Below are positions 1 to 9,022 of a DNA stretch of 64,000 bases, piece by piece. This DNA comes from Moraxellaceae bacterium (GTDB lineage: Bacteria; Pseudomonadota; Gammaproteobacteria; Pseudomonadales; Moraxellaceae): assembly GCA_029237815.1 (NCBI GenBank), contig JAQZBP010000001.1, positions 124,001 to 188,000 on the forward strand, in the 5' to 3' direction. The notes beneath the pieces were generated by a model. That model had not been told where the DNA came from and made no database searches. It was given only the letters and a program-made list of their open reading frames with translations. Both the position numbers and the translations under genes were made by a program. Position 1 is the first letter of the stretch. Each line of letters begins with the position of its first letter.

Positions 1-1472
1 TGGTAGGTCAACAGCCCGGTTGTAGACTTAATCTCCTTGACGATATTGCTGACCTCCAGGCCAACCTCGATCGAAACCTCGTTGTTGATATGAACCTCTG
101 GCTCCACCTCGAGCTTTAGCCCGACATCAAGATAGCTGACCGACTCAGTGGAAGCGCTGGAGGCCTGATTGGTAGTGGTAGTGATCACCGGCACCTTGTC
201 ACCAACCAAGACCTTGGCCTTTTCCCGATTACTGACACGGATACGGGGATTGGCCAGTGTCTTGGCCTTGCTGCTCGTCTGCCTCAGGTTCAATACAGCC
301 AGTGGATCGGGGAAAAAAAGCTGAAAGTTGCTGCGGTCAAGACTCTTTAGTTCGTCGATGGTGAGCTGTCCTGCTTTTCCGGCTGCCCCGAAAGCGCTGG
401 CACTGACTTTATCAGGATACTGGATGCCAATATTCAAAAGGGCGTCGGAGCTGACCTCCAGGATTTCCACTTCCATTGTCACTTCAGGCACAGCGAGATC
501 ATACGCAGCGATCAAACGCTCCACAGTCTCGATGACACTGAGGTTGTCGCGGACCACCAGCATCTTCAAACTATCGTCCACATACATGGACTTTGGCGCC
601 ACCAGTGCCCGCACCATTTCCTGCATCTTCTTCGGATCGGCGCTACCAAGATAAAAAGTTCGCATGACAAGATCTTCATACTGACGCTCCTTGTCTGCCG
701 TGGAGGGATAAATCAGAAGCGTGGCATCATTCAACACTCTCTGGCTCAGCTGATTGGTTCGCAGAATCAGGTTGAGCGCATCTTCCACGGTGGTATCTTT
801 CGCGAAAATCGTGGTCTTGAGATCTGTTCGTACGTCTTTGTCAAAAATGAAGCTGATGCCCGATGATTGCGAGAGCACCTCGAAAACCGCCTGGATGCTT
901 GCGTTTCTAAACTCCAGCGACACTGGCTTGACCAGCGTCGACTTCAGAGCCGGCTCAGCGAGTAGCTCACGGTTCCGCTCCAGATCAATTTCCTGACGCA
1001 GTCGTCGTGCTTCACCTTGCTGCGGATTGAGCAGCAGGATTTCCTCCAGCACCTGCATGGCCCCACCTCTATCGCGTTTCTCCAGTGCAGCGCGGGCCTG
1101 CGATAGCAGCTGCACGGCTTTTTGATCACGGGCAATGAGCTCCAGACCGTAACGCGACTCTGCATGCTGAGGATCGAATTGCAGGACGGACTGATAGGCG
1201 GCCAGCGCGCCCTCGTTATTACCCTGCAAGCGCGCCAGCTGCGCCTGTTGCAACAGCTCTTGTGTCGCCTTGTCACGCGCTTTCAAAAACTTTATTCGGT
1301 ACCGGGCGGGATCTGTGAGAGCGAGCTGGCGCAGTAAGAGCACACCTTTTCCGGTATCCCCCCGTGTAATCAGCTTGTTGGCGCGGTGTTCCTGCCAGTA
1401 GGTGGCACAGCCGGCCAGCTGCCAAGCCAGCAACAACACGCATATCCCCTTGAAGCTTGCCAATACATTCAT
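1..1472 (-). CDS. Secretin of a type II secretion / type IV pilus-like system (C-terminus beyond left edge)
   Basis: An open frame runs from an ATG at 1472 (complement) off the left edge, so the C-terminus is missing. The N-terminus is a lipoprotein signal peptide with an LAGC lipobox near residues 18-21. A helical TPR-like stretch follows (about residues 40-150), then a secretin N-domain beginning near residue 175. The part approaching the beta-barrel contains VPVITTTT and the VGLKLEVEP motif. Secretins form the outer-membrane gate. It is the last visible gene of the minus-strand operon and starts 4 bases after the PilP-like gene. The TPR-bearing lipoprotein form resembles MshL/GspD-type secretins; I cannot tell which subfamily because the barrel is outside the window. 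Confidence 0.85.
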   Translation of the reverse strand, partial: MNVLASFKGICVLLLAWQLAGCATYWQEHRANKLITRGDTGKGVLLLRQLALTDPARYRIKFLKARDKATQELLQQAQLARLQGNNEGALAAYQSVLQFDPQHAESRYGLELIARDQKAVQLLSQARAALEKRDRGGAMQVLEEILLLNPQQGEARRLRQEIDLERNRELLAEPALKSTLVKPVSLEFRNASIQAVFEVLSQSSGISFIFDKDVRTDLKTTIFAKDTTVEDALNLILRTNQLSQRVLNDATLLIYPSTADKERQYEDLVMRTFYLGSADPKKMQEMVRALVAPKSMYVDDSLKMLVVRDNLSVIETVERLIAAYDLAVPEVTMEVEILEVSSDALLNIGIQYPDKVSASAFGAAGKAGQLTIDELKSLDRSNFQLFFPDPLAVLNLRQTSSKAKTLANPRIRVSNREKAKVLVGDKVPVITTTTNQASSASTESVSYLDVGLKLEVEPEVHINNEVSIEVGLEVSNIVKEIKSTTGLLTY

Positions 1473-1476
1473 TTTT

Positions 1477-1971
1477 TTATCGTTCGCTCAGGGCCAGCCG
1501 ACGATTCTCGTTCAGCGGCAGATAATTCAGCTCGATACCAGCTTCGGTCACGCTATCAACTCGCCAACTGTCACCTATGGTCGCGCCGACAGCCACAACC
1601 TCCACCTCATCGTTGTAACCCAGAAACACATAGACCTGGCCATCGCGCATCAGGCGCCCGAGATAGATGAACGCCGGCTGCGGGGCCACTGGCCTGGGTG
1701 GAGGCAGCGGCGCAGCGACCACAACCGGCTTTATCGAAACGGGCGGAGGTGGCGCGAGCCCCTGCACCAGATACGCTTCTGGCAGAGGGCGAGGCGCCCG
1801 GACCCAGGGTTGCGATACTTCATTCACAAGTGCAGGGGTGCTGCCGCGCTCGGCCAGCAATGACTCCCCATCCTCTGTCGAAACTGCCGTTTCCGGCTGC
1901 AGCAATACCAGTCCGCTGGCCACGATCGTCGCTAGGAAGCCTGCCAGCAGAGGCTTGGAGAGCAGGCTCAC
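1477..1971 (-). CDS. PilP/GspC-like inner-membrane connector protein
   Basis: 164 aa. There is one membrane segment near residues 8-24, a long proline-rich linker (PPPPVSIKP, PLPPPRP, about residues 75-96) and a compact C-terminal beta domain (about 100-155) like the homology region of GspC/PilP. In such proteins this domain contacts the secretin in the periplasm. It starts with GTG and overlaps the PilO-like stop codon by 4 bases (GTGA). It lies directly before the secretin gene, as expected for the partner linking inner-membrane platform and outer-membrane pore. The assignment rests on architecture and position; sequence conservation is low. Confidence 0.65.
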   Translation of the reverse strand: MSLLSKPLLAGFLATIVASGLVLLQPETAVSTEDGESLLAERGSTPALVNEVSQPWVRAPRPLPEAYLVQGLAPPPPVSIKPVVVAAPLPPPRPVAPQPAFIYLGRLMRDGQVYVFLGYNDEVEVVAVGATIGDSWRVDSVTEAGIELNYLPLNENRRLALSER

Positions 1972-2564
1972 AAGCGGACCCTCGGTTCGCGGGAAGACCG
2001 ATAATAAAGATGCGCATCGATCTGCGCCTTCATGACCTCCGGGGCCTCCTCGGCCTGCTCCAGGCCGATCCGCGCGACTGCCAGATTGGGCAGCTCGGCC
2101 AGAAGCGCATGCAGAAGCTGCCGTTGCTGGGCGTAGCTACCCTGCAGACTCAGCCGAACGGAAAAGCGCTGTAGCGGCAAACCAGTGACCGCTTCGATTC
2201 GATAATCGGCCCGGGCCATCTGCAAGCCCTGCAACTGAACCTGCCTGAGCAGTTGCTTCAGCTGCTTCTCCCGCTGGTTTTCCGCAGGGAAAAAAGCCTC
2301 AAGGTCCTGGCTGGTACTGCCAGGAGTGTCTCGACGCTCTATTGTGCCGGCCAGGGCTGCCTGTCTCTTTGCGTCATCCAGAAGCTGCACCAGCCGCAGT
2401 GCCTCACGCTGCAATGGCCGGTTCACGGCGAAGTGAAGGCCTATGCCAAACGCCAACAGGGCGAGCGCGAGCAGAGCCGTGTTATCGAGCATTTCCCAGT
2501 AGCGTCGGAGCTCCCAGACCAAGCGCTGCCGGACCGCCAGGGCATGTGCGAAACCGACTTTCAT
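1968..2564 (-). CDS. PilO/GspM-like assembly protein
   Basis: 198 aa from the ATG at 2564. The frame allows an ATG at 2576, but the 2564 ATG has GGAGG at ideal spacing and overlaps the preceding stop as ATGA, so I prefer it. A short cytoplasmic tail and one membrane helix (about residues 28-46) are followed by a coiled-coil (about 50-75) and a periplasmic ferredoxin-like region, the standard PilO/GspM layout. In the family it forms dimers with the PilN-like protein and aligns the assembly ATPase with the secretin. It sits between the PilN-like and PilP-like genes with 4-base overlaps on both sides, so translational coupling is likely. Confidence 0.65.
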   Translation of the reverse strand: MKVGFAHALAVRQRLVWELRRYWEMLDNTALLALALLAFGIGLHFAVNRPLQREALRLVQLLDDAKRQAALAGTIERRDTPGSTSQDLEAFFPAENQREKQLKQLLRQVQLQGLQMARADYRIEAVTGLPLQRFSVRLSLQGSYAQQRQLLHALLAELPNLAVARIGLEQAEEAPEVMKAQIDAHLYYRSSREPRVRL

Positions 2565-3091
2565 GGCTGCCTCCATTGCAGCGCCAGCTGGAAGCCGCGC
2601 GATTTACCGGCTCGTAAGGCGACGTCCGTACGGTTTTCCAGGCTGACGGGCTCCACGGCCTGCCACGCTGGCTGACGTCGCAATCTCTCGACAAATGCGA
2701 GAAAGGCCTCGTCGCTGTCGGCCAGCCCAATGACGAGCACCCGACCGGTAACCGCATCGGGCTGTAAATGCGTGATTAGCAGATCGGCCCTAGCGGCCTC
2801 ATGCAACTCATCCAGCATGGCCTCCCACGGCCGCCGAAGCTCCTCCACCAGGCGCCGGGCCTCGGCTCTGGCCTGGGGACTTGCCTGTACTGCTGTGGAC
2901 TGACGGCCCTCCCCACGACTTTGTGCTTTTACCAGCCGTTGCAGCTCGGTCTTCTCTGCAGCAATTTGCGTCAGCAACGTGTCACGCTCCCAGATTGCCA
3001 GCAAACTGCCTAGCACCCCTGCCATCAGCATCGCCTTGAAGGGCCAGACACTGCCGGAGCGACCGGCAAAATTGATTGAAAGCCGACTCAC
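2561..3091 (-). CDS. PilN/GspL-C-like assembly protein
   Basis: 176 aa with a GTG start placed immediately after the upstream TGA (TGAGTG). One membrane helix near residues 18-33 is followed by a coiled-coil (about 35-60) and a periplasmic domain ending in a beta-rich stretch, matching PilN and the C-terminal half of GspL. In the family it binds the cytoplasmic PilM-like protein through its N-terminal tail and the PilO-like protein in the periplasm. Gene order PilM-N-O-P-secretin supports the role. No catalytic motif is expected or seen. Confidence 0.65.
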   Translation of the reverse strand: MSRLSINFAGRSGSVWPFKAMLMAGVLGSLLAIWERDTLLTQIAAEKTELQRLVKAQSRGEGRQSTAVQASPQARAEARRLVEELRRPWEAMLDELHEAARADLLITHLQPDAVTGRVLVIGLADSDEAFLAFVERLRRQPAWQAVEPVSLENRTDVALRAGKSRGFQLALQWRQP

Positions 3092-3886
3092 TCAGAATAC
3101 TCCGCACAGCGCATAGGCATAGGCGGCATCCGCCGATGTCGAAAAACCTTTACCCGTCGTAAGGCCCAGGCAGACACTTGGCAGGCTTTCCGCCAACCCG
3201 GCATACCGGGGCGCAAATATCCTGCCGCCCGCATCGGTCGTTAGTCTCTGGGCCAGCGCAGGAATATCCGCGTCAGTGCTAGGACGAACCTGCAACTCGA
3301 TGATCGCTCCCGCCTGCCGTCTGATGACGAGCAGCCGGCTCGGCTCGGCAAGCAGCAATGTGCCACCGCCCTCTTTCAGCTGGGGATAAAACCGATTCCA
3401 GACCGTGGCCAACAGAGGCTCGATATGGATTCCGGAAGCGGCATGCTTATGCGCAACAGCCGCCACCGCCCGGACCAGCGTGCGATCAATGCCCACCGCC
3501 AGCAGCGGCCGCCCGTGTATCAAGGCGCCGAAACGAAGCTCCTGAAGGGAGAATTCCTCCCGGAATTGCCGGGTATACAGAGCGCGCGCCATTGCCTGAC
3601 GAAAATCATTCAGCACCAGCTGGCGATCCCAAGGCAACAGCAGGTAGCGCACATGTGGCATACCGACAACCAGCTCAAGCCGTGCCGAACGCATAGCCCT
3701 CCGCAGCGGATGGCGCGTCAGCCAGGAATCCAGTGCCGCCGTCACAGCGCTGGCTTGTGTCGACATCAGCGGCAGCAGAACCTTATCCTGCACATACGGA
3801 CGCCATCGGCCGCTCACCTGGCACAGCGTCAGATGATCCTCACCGGCATATACGCGCAGGCGCGGGCTACTCCACGAACGTGACAC
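3092..3886 (-). CDS. PilM/GspL-N-like cytoplasmic assembly protein
   Basis: 264 aa from a GTG at 3886 that has AGGAA a few bases upstream. An ATG at 3928 in frame would overlap the ATPase gene by 62 bases and lacks a good ribosome site. The GTG still overlaps the ATPase stop by 20 bases. No membrane segment is visible. The length and the alternating beta/alpha pattern fit the actin-like fold of PilM and of the GspL cytoplasmic domain, but clear nucleotide-binding motifs are not obvious. It is called mainly from its place between the ATPase and the PilN-like gene. Confidence 0.55.
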   Translation of the reverse strand: MSRSWSSPRLRVYAGEDHLTLCQVSGRWRPYVQDKVLLPLMSTQASAVTAALDSWLTRHPLRRAMRSARLELVVGMPHVRYLLLPWDRQLVLNDFRQAMARALYTRQFREEFSLQELRFGALIHGRPLLAVGIDRTLVRAVAAVAHKHAASGIHIEPLLATVWNRFYPQLKEGGGTLLLAEPSRLLVIRRQAGAIIELQVRPSTDADIPALAQRLTTDAGGRIFAPRYAGLAESLPSVCLGLTTGKGFSTSADAAYAYALCGVF

Positions 3887-5540
3887 GATTGATTTCCTGC
3901 AAGGTGGTCTGGCCTTTCCGGACGGCATTCAAGGCCTGCTCACGCATGAAGCACATGCCATTGGCGCGCGCCAATTCCTTCAGTCGAGTGATGGGTGCCT
4001 GCTGGAGAATGAGCTCCCGAAGGGAGTCCGTCAGCACCAATACTTCCGTCAGCGCACGACGTCCCTTATAACCCGTCCCGCGACAATGGGCGCAGCCACG
4101 CCCCCGCGTGAGGGAATGCCCCTCTATTGCCTCGCGGCTGAGACCCGAGGCCTGTAGCAACTCATCGTCTGGAACGAACGGCACCGCACAATGAACACAG
4201 GTCAGTCGCAACAAGCGCTGCGCCACGATGCCATTCAGGGCGGTAACGAAACTGTAGGGGTCGACGCCCATATGCCGGAAACGACTCAGCACATCAAAGA
4301 CGTTATTGGCATGCACGGTGGTGTAGACGAGGTGTCCGGTCAGCGCCGCTTGCACGGCGATCTCCGCCGTTTCCTGATCACGGATTTCGCCCACCAGGAT
4401 ACGATCCGGGTCATGACGCAAGATGGAACGCAGCCCGCGGGCGAAGGTCAGGCCCTTCCTTTCGTTGACTGGAATCTGCAACACCCCGGGCAACTGGTAT
4501 TCCACCGGATCCTCGATGGTGATGATTTTGTCATCACCATGATTGATCTCGGAGAGCGTGGCATAGAGTGAAGTGGTCTTGCCCGACCCTGTTGGCCCGG
4601 TGACCAGCAGCATTCCATAAGGCTGGTTAGCCAGACGCCGGATGATGTCACGCGCCTCGCCTTCGATCCCCAGTACATCGAGGCTGAGCTGACTCAGCTC
4701 CGAGGTCAGCAACTGCTTATCGAGGATGCGCAGTACGGCATCCTCGCCGAACAGGCCCGGCATGATGGAGACACGGAAATCGATTTCACGAGCCTGGATG
4801 GTGACGGAAAAGCGGCCGTCCTGTGGAATGCGCTTCTCACCAATATCCAGTTCCGCCATCACCTTTATACGCGATATCACCTGCTCGGTCAGCGACACGT
4901 CCGGCAGCTGACGCGCTGGTGTCAACACACCATCGATACGGTATTTGACCAGAAGACCCTGCGAGGTGTTTTCGAAATGGATGTCGCTGGCTCCACTTTT
5001 TTGCGCATCGTAAAGCGTGGAGTTCACCAGGCGTACCACCTGACTGTCGTCTTGCGCTATCGACGCCAGCGAAATTTCTTCTGCGCCGGACTGCTGTTCG
5101 CCACCCTGCCCCAGCTGAACGAGCTGCGTCAGGGCGTTCTGATGTGACTCAAAGCGGGTCAACAACGACCTCAATTCCAGGGGATGCGAGAATGCCAGCC
5201 TGAAATAGCCACTGATCCGATAACTCGCCCATGTATACATCGATTCGTCCAGCGGATCATTGCTGACAAACCACCGCACCCCCCGCACGTCGACGAGCAA
5301 AATGCATTCACGTTGCAAGCAGTCGGTATACCCAAGCACGGAAAACTCGGGACTCATCATCTCCAGTTCTGCAAGTCCCAAGGCAGGCAGACCGGTATGC
5401 TCCGCCAGCGCCACCATCAGGCGCTCCGGCGCCTGTCCACTCAGGCGCTGCAGCACCAAGAACATGGGCTCGCCCTGCAGCCCTGATGCAGTCCGTGCCT
5501 CTCGCAGAAGTTCAGGATGAAGCACTGCCACTGCATTCAC
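3867..5540 (-). CDS. gspE: GspE/PilB/MshE-family secretion assembly ATPase
   Basis: 557 aa. An N-terminal GspE/MshE domain (about residues 1-140) is followed by the ATPase core. Walker A GPTGSGKTT lies near residue 315, Walker B with the Asp/His boxes runs through ILVGEIRDQETAEIAVQAAL, and a tetracysteine zinc element is formed by CVHC and CAHC near residues 450-490. The hexamer powers pseudopilus or pilus assembly at the inner membrane. It starts with GTG, which overlaps the gspF stop by one base (TAGTG), with GGGAGT upstream. All GspE hallmark motifs are intact, so the operon probably encodes a working machine. The T2SS versus MSHA-type label is uncertain. Confidence 0.92.
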   Translation of the reverse strand: MNAVAVLHPELLREARTASGLQGEPMFLVLQRLSGQAPERLMVALAEHTGLPALGLAELEMMSPEFSVLGYTDCLQRECILLVDVRGVRWFVSNDPLDESMYTWASYRISGYFRLAFSHPLELRSLLTRFESHQNALTQLVQLGQGGEQQSGAEEISLASIAQDDSQVVRLVNSTLYDAQKSGASDIHFENTSQGLLVKYRIDGVLTPARQLPDVSLTEQVISRIKVMAELDIGEKRIPQDGRFSVTIQAREIDFRVSIMPGLFGEDAVLRILDKQLLTSELSQLSLDVLGIEGEARDIIRRLANQPYGMLLVTGPTGSGKTTSLYATLSEINHGDDKIITIEDPVEYQLPGVLQIPVNERKGLTFARGLRSILRHDPDRILVGEIRDQETAEIAVQAALTGHLVYTTVHANNVFDVLSRFRHMGVDPYSFVTALNGIVAQRLLRLTCVHCAVPFVPDDELLQASGLSREAIEGHSLTRGRGCAHCRGTGYKGRRALTEVLVLTDSLRELILQQAPITRLKELARANGMCFMREQALNAVRKGQTTLQEINRVTFVE

Positions 5541-6730
5541 TACAGACTCCCTGCCAGCTCAAAAATTGGCAGATAAAGCAGGATTACAATGCCGCCGATG
5601 GCAATGCCAATGATCAGCATCAGCAATGGCTCGAAAAGCCGGGAAAAGCGATCAATCCAGAGTGCCACCTCCTTGTCGTGGAAGGCGGCCACCTGCTCCA
5701 GCATGTCGGCCACCTGGCCGTTGCGCTCACCAGCGCGAAGCAAGCGCAACGCCACGGGCGTGGTGAGTTGCACGCGCTGCAGACTTTCGCTCAAGCTGCG
5801 CCCGTGGCCGATGTCCTGAATGGCCTGCTCCAACGACAGGCGCAACGGTGGCGGCAATAATGGTTGCGTCATGCGCAAAGCCCTGAGGGCGGGAATGCCC
5901 CCACGCAGCAGCAAGCCCAATGAGCGGTAAAAGCGTGAGAGCTGCATTAGCCGCAACTTCGCACCAATCCAGCGATTGCGCTGCAAATTTTCCAGCAGGC
6001 GCTGATAGACGGATGGATGCCGAAGCATGGCAATCATCAGCACCGTACCCATCAGAAGACCAAGCGACACCATCAGGCCATGCTCGCCGGCGAAGCCCCC
6101 CCACTGCATCAGCAGCCTCGAAGCCAGCGGCAACTCAGCATCCAGGCCATCATAGACCTGACTGAATCGTGGCACGAGAAAACAGAGCAGGAAGAGGCCG
6201 ACGCCTGTGCCCACAAGCATCAGCATGGCGGGATACAAGGAGGCGCTGAAGACCTTCTGGCGGATGGCACCCACCTGCTCGTGATAGCGCACATATCGCT
6301 CAAGCGCGTCGATCATCTCGCCGGTCTGCTCACTGGCCGCAATCGACGCGATGAACAAATCCGGAAAGAAGTGCGTAAATGCTTGCAAGGCCTGCGAGAA
6401 AGACTGTCCTTCCCGCATCCGGCGCACCAACTCAGCCAGCACCGCATGATCTTGTCCGCTTTCCTGCTGGCGCTCCGCAAGGGCGGTCAACGTTTCGATC
6501 AGCGATAGCCCTGCTCGCAGCAGCGCGATCAGCTCCTGTGCGAACAGCACCAGCTCAAAGCGACTCTCCGGACGCGCAAGGGAAAAGCCAATGCCGCGGA
6601 TACGAATCTCCAGAACCTCCAGCCCCGACTGCTTCGCCAGCCGGCCAGCCTCCTCCCGGCTGGCTGCTCTGAACTGCCGTTCTTCAAGCTGGCCCCGGAC
6701 GGTCAATCCCCTTACCTGGAAGCTGGCCAT
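5540..6730 (-). CDS. gspF: GspF/PilC-family inner-membrane platform protein
   Basis: 396 aa. It has two repeated cytoplasmic GspF domains (about residues 60-185 and 265-385) and three membrane stretches: near 165-190, 215-235, and the hydrophobic C-terminal helix LLMLIIGIAIGGIVILLYLP. In the family this polytopic protein connects the ATPase to the growing pseudopilus. It starts with ATG 5 bases downstream of the pseudopilin stop codon and is followed by the ATPase gene with a 1-base overlap. Length is typical. Confidence 0.92.
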   Translation of the reverse strand: MASFQVRGLTVRGQLEERQFRAASREEAGRLAKQSGLEVLEIRIRGIGFSLARPESRFELVLFAQELIALLRAGLSLIETLTALAERQQESGQDHAVLAELVRRMREGQSFSQALQAFTHFFPDLFIASIAASEQTGEMIDALERYVRYHEQVGAIRQKVFSASLYPAMLMLVGTGVGLFLLCFLVPRFSQVYDGLDAELPLASRLLMQWGGFAGEHGLMVSLGLLMGTVLMIAMLRHPSVYQRLLENLQRNRWIGAKLRLMQLSRFYRSLGLLLRGGIPALRALRMTQPLLPPPLRLSLEQAIQDIGHGRSLSESLQRVQLTTPVALRLLRAGERNGQVADMLEQVAAFHDKEVALWIDRFSRLFEPLLMLIIGIAIGGIVILLYLPIFELAGSL

Positions 6731-6735
6731 GGTGC

Positions 6736-7167
6736 CTACCAGTTGCCAATATCAGCATTTTCCTTGTCGCCACCTTGGGATCTATCGGGACCAAAGGAAT
6801 AGAGATCGTAGTCCTCGGCATTGTGTTCGCCAGGAAACTGATAGTGATAGGGCATGCCCCAGGGATCTAGCGGCGCCCCCCTCTTAAGATAGGGGCCGTT
6901 CCAGTTGGCTTCACTGGCCGGCCTCATGGTCAGCGCCGCAAGTCCGTCCTGAGGCGCCGGGTAGTGCCCGACATCCAGCCGGTACTGATCCAGAGCCTTA
7001 CCCAGGGAATCGATCTGTGCCCGAGCCGTGGTTATTTCGGACTTGCCAACATTCTTGAACAGGCGAGGCCCGACAATGCCAGCTAGAAGACCGATGATGA
7101 CCAGCACCACCAGCAGCTCCAGTAGGGTAAAGCCCTGCGCTTTTTTATAGGTAATCAAGTGCTTCAT
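6736..7167 (-). CDS. gspG: Major pseudopilin GspG
   Basis: 143 aa, first gene of the secretion operon. The prepilin leader is short (MKHLITYKKAQG) and is cleaved before Phe13 in GFTLLELLVVLVIIGLLAG, with the conserved Glu5 of the mature protein present. The C-terminal domain has the GspG signature region YPAPQDGLAAL and DPWGMPYHYQFPG followed by the acidic calcium-loop segment. It forms the shaft of the pseudopilus. No minor pseudopilins (H-K) or prepilin peptidase gene are in the window, so they must be elsewhere or be shared with another system. Confidence 0.95.
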   Translation of the reverse strand: MKHLITYKKAQGFTLLELLVVLVIIGLLAGIVGPRLFKNVGKSEITTARAQIDSLGKALDQYRLDVGHYPAPQDGLAALTMRPASEANWNGPYLKRGAPLDPWGMPYHYQFPGEHNAEDYDLYSFGPDRSQGGDKENADIGNW

Positions 7168-7582
7168 CCTTGGCCTCGATACGCGCCCCTTATAATGCAG
7201 GCGCCCGATTCTATAGGCGAAAAGGGTGATTGCACTAGGGAAGAGAATGCGGGCGGCTGCATATGCGAAGCCGTCCTTTGAGTTATCCCCCTGATTGTCA
7301 ACGCAAGGGTATCACCACGGCCTGATCCACTGTTCCGGGTCACGCCATCCTTAGCCATGCCGAATTCTCATCGCCACTCATCACCTTATATCGGCCGCCG
7401 CAGGGGGAAAGCTCCGTCTGTGCCGCAGCCCTCTCTGACTTGGCAGCACCTGACGCACGCATCTGATACCCGCTGACAATGGCTGCGCATGCGCAGGGAG
7501 ACCGCTCAAGAGACTGCAATCGGTGGCCAGATCAGGGCTGACGCACCCGGCGCCTGGAGATCTCTGGATGTCATACGCAGAA
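7168..7582. other. Intergenic region upstream of gspG / downstream of cysN
   Basis: About 415 bp without a convincing gene. The minus-strand upstream region of gspG contains TTGACA-like and TATAGA-like hexamers (7297-7302 and 7210-7215), but their spacing is poor, so no promoter is called. A perfect 14-bp palindrome CTGCGCATGCGCAG lies at 7483-7496. No clear terminator for cysN was found. A 64-codon frame at 7164-7358 has no family resemblance. Confidence 0.5.
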
Positions 7583-9022
7583 TCAGGGTCGACCATCCTT
7601 CCAGTCCCGCACGCCCCACTCCGGGAAGCGCTCGCGCACGAAGGCATGCAGCTCCTGTGGATCCAGCGAGCCCAGCAGCTCGCGATTGCGTGCCTTGAGC
7701 TTGTCCGTGTCGACCACAGCCGCCGCGGCGATCATGCCGGCGCCGGCGGTGGCGTTGCTCAGGCGGTCGATCAGGATGAAGCTGCCGGTGCCGCGGCAGG
7801 CGCGGTACACGTCGAAGGCCACCGGCGCGTTCACCACTACGCGGCACAGGCCGATCTCGTTGAGACCGAGCTGCGCGGCATCGGCGTGCTCCAGCGAGTT
7901 CACGTCGATGCGGTGCAGGATCTGGTCGACGCGCCCGAACACGCTCTTGCCGGACAGCTTGAAGATGTACTCCTTGCCGACCTGCAACGGGTTGTCGTTC
8001 ATCCAGACCACGTGCGCATCGAAGGATTGCGACACGGACGGCGCCTGTTCGCTGCTGCGCACGATCATGTCGCCGCGCGAGCAGTCGACCTCGTCTTCGA
8101 GCGTCAGCGTGATGGCCTGCCCGACGAAGGCGTGGTCCGCCATGCCCTGCGCCGTGAGGACTTCCTTGACGCGGCTCTGGCGCCCGGAGGGCAGCACGGT
8201 GATGGCGTCGCCCTTCTGGATCACGCCCGCGGACACCGTGCCGCAGAAGCCGCGAAAGTCCAGGTTGGGCCGGTTCACGTACTGCACCGGCAGACGGAAG
8301 GCCTCCAGGGCGACGTCGTGATTGACCTCGACGGATTCCAGCAGGTTCATCAGCGTCGGACCCTGGTACCAGGCCATCTTGTCGGTCGTGCCGACCACGT
8401 TGTCGCCGCGCAGCGCCGAAATCGGCACGAAGCGGATGTCGGGAATATCGAGCTGCTTCGAGAACTCGGTGTAGTCGGCACGGATACGGTCGAACACGGC
8501 CTGGTCGTAGTCGACGATGTCCATCTTGTTGATGGCGACGATGACGTGCTTGATGCCCAGCAGGCTCACGATATAGCTGTGACGGCGGGTCTGCGTCTTC
8601 ACGCCGTAGCGCGCGTCGATCAGGATGATGGCGAGGTTCGACATCGAGGCGCCGGTCGCCATATTGCGCGTGTACTGCTCGTGGCCCGGGCAGTCGGCAA
8701 TGATGAACTTGCGCTTTTCCGTGCTGAAGTAGCGGTAGGCGACATCGATGGTGATGCCCTGCTCGCGCTCGGCCTGTAGGCCGTCCACCAGCAGCGCCAG
8801 GTCGATTTCCTGGTCGGTGGTGTTGTACTTCTGCGAGTCCTTCTGGATGGCGGCCAGCTGGTCCTCGAAGATCAGCTTGGAGTCATGCAGCAGGCGGCCG
8901 ATGAGCGTGGACTTGCCGTCATCCACGTTGCCGCAGGTGATGAAGCGCAGCATGTCCTTGTCCTCGTGCTGCTTTAGGTAGCCGAGGATGTCGCTTTCGA
9001 TAAGGTCGGATTGATGGGACAT
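7583..9022 (-). CDS. cysN: Sulfate adenylyltransferase subunit 1 (GTPase)
   Basis: 479 aa. It is an EF-Tu-like GTPase that drives ATP sulfurylase: with CysD it makes adenosine 5'-phosphosulfate from ATP and sulfate. The G1 motif GNVDDGKST lies near residues 31-39, G3 DCPGHEQ near 109-115 and G4 NKMD near 164-167; the EF-Tu-like beta-barrel domains follow. The length fits a stand-alone CysN; there is no C-terminal APS kinase (CysC) extension. Its ATG overlaps the cysD stop (TGATG), so the subunits are translationally coupled. Confidence 0.95.
   Translation of the reverse strand: MSHQSDLIESDILGYLKQHEDKDMLRFITCGNVDDGKSTLIGRLLHDSKLIFEDQLAAIQKDSQKYNTTDQEIDLALLVDGLQAEREQGITIDVAYRYFSTEKRKFIIADCPGHEQYTRNMATGASMSNLAIILIDARYGVKTQTRRHSYIVSLLGIKHVIVAINKMDIVDYDQAVFDRIRADYTEFSKQLDIPDIRFVPISALRGDNVVGTTDKMAWYQGPTLMNLLESVEVNHDVALEAFRLPVQYVNRPNLDFRGFCGTVSAGVIQKGDAITVLPSGRQSRVKEVLTAQGMADHAFVGQAITLTLEDEVDCSRGDMIVRSSEQAPSVSQSFDAHVVWMNDNPLQVGKEYIFKLSGKSVFGRVDQILHRIDVNSLEHADAAQLGLNEIGLCRVVVNAPVAFDVYRACRGTGSFILIDRLSNATAGAGMIAAAAVVDTDKLKARNRELLGSLDPQELHAFVRERFPEWGVRDWKDGRP

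Noticed and set aside
7164-7358. 64-codon minus-strand frame upstream of gspG
   Set aside because: No family resemblance and no ribosome site; overlaps the expected promoter.
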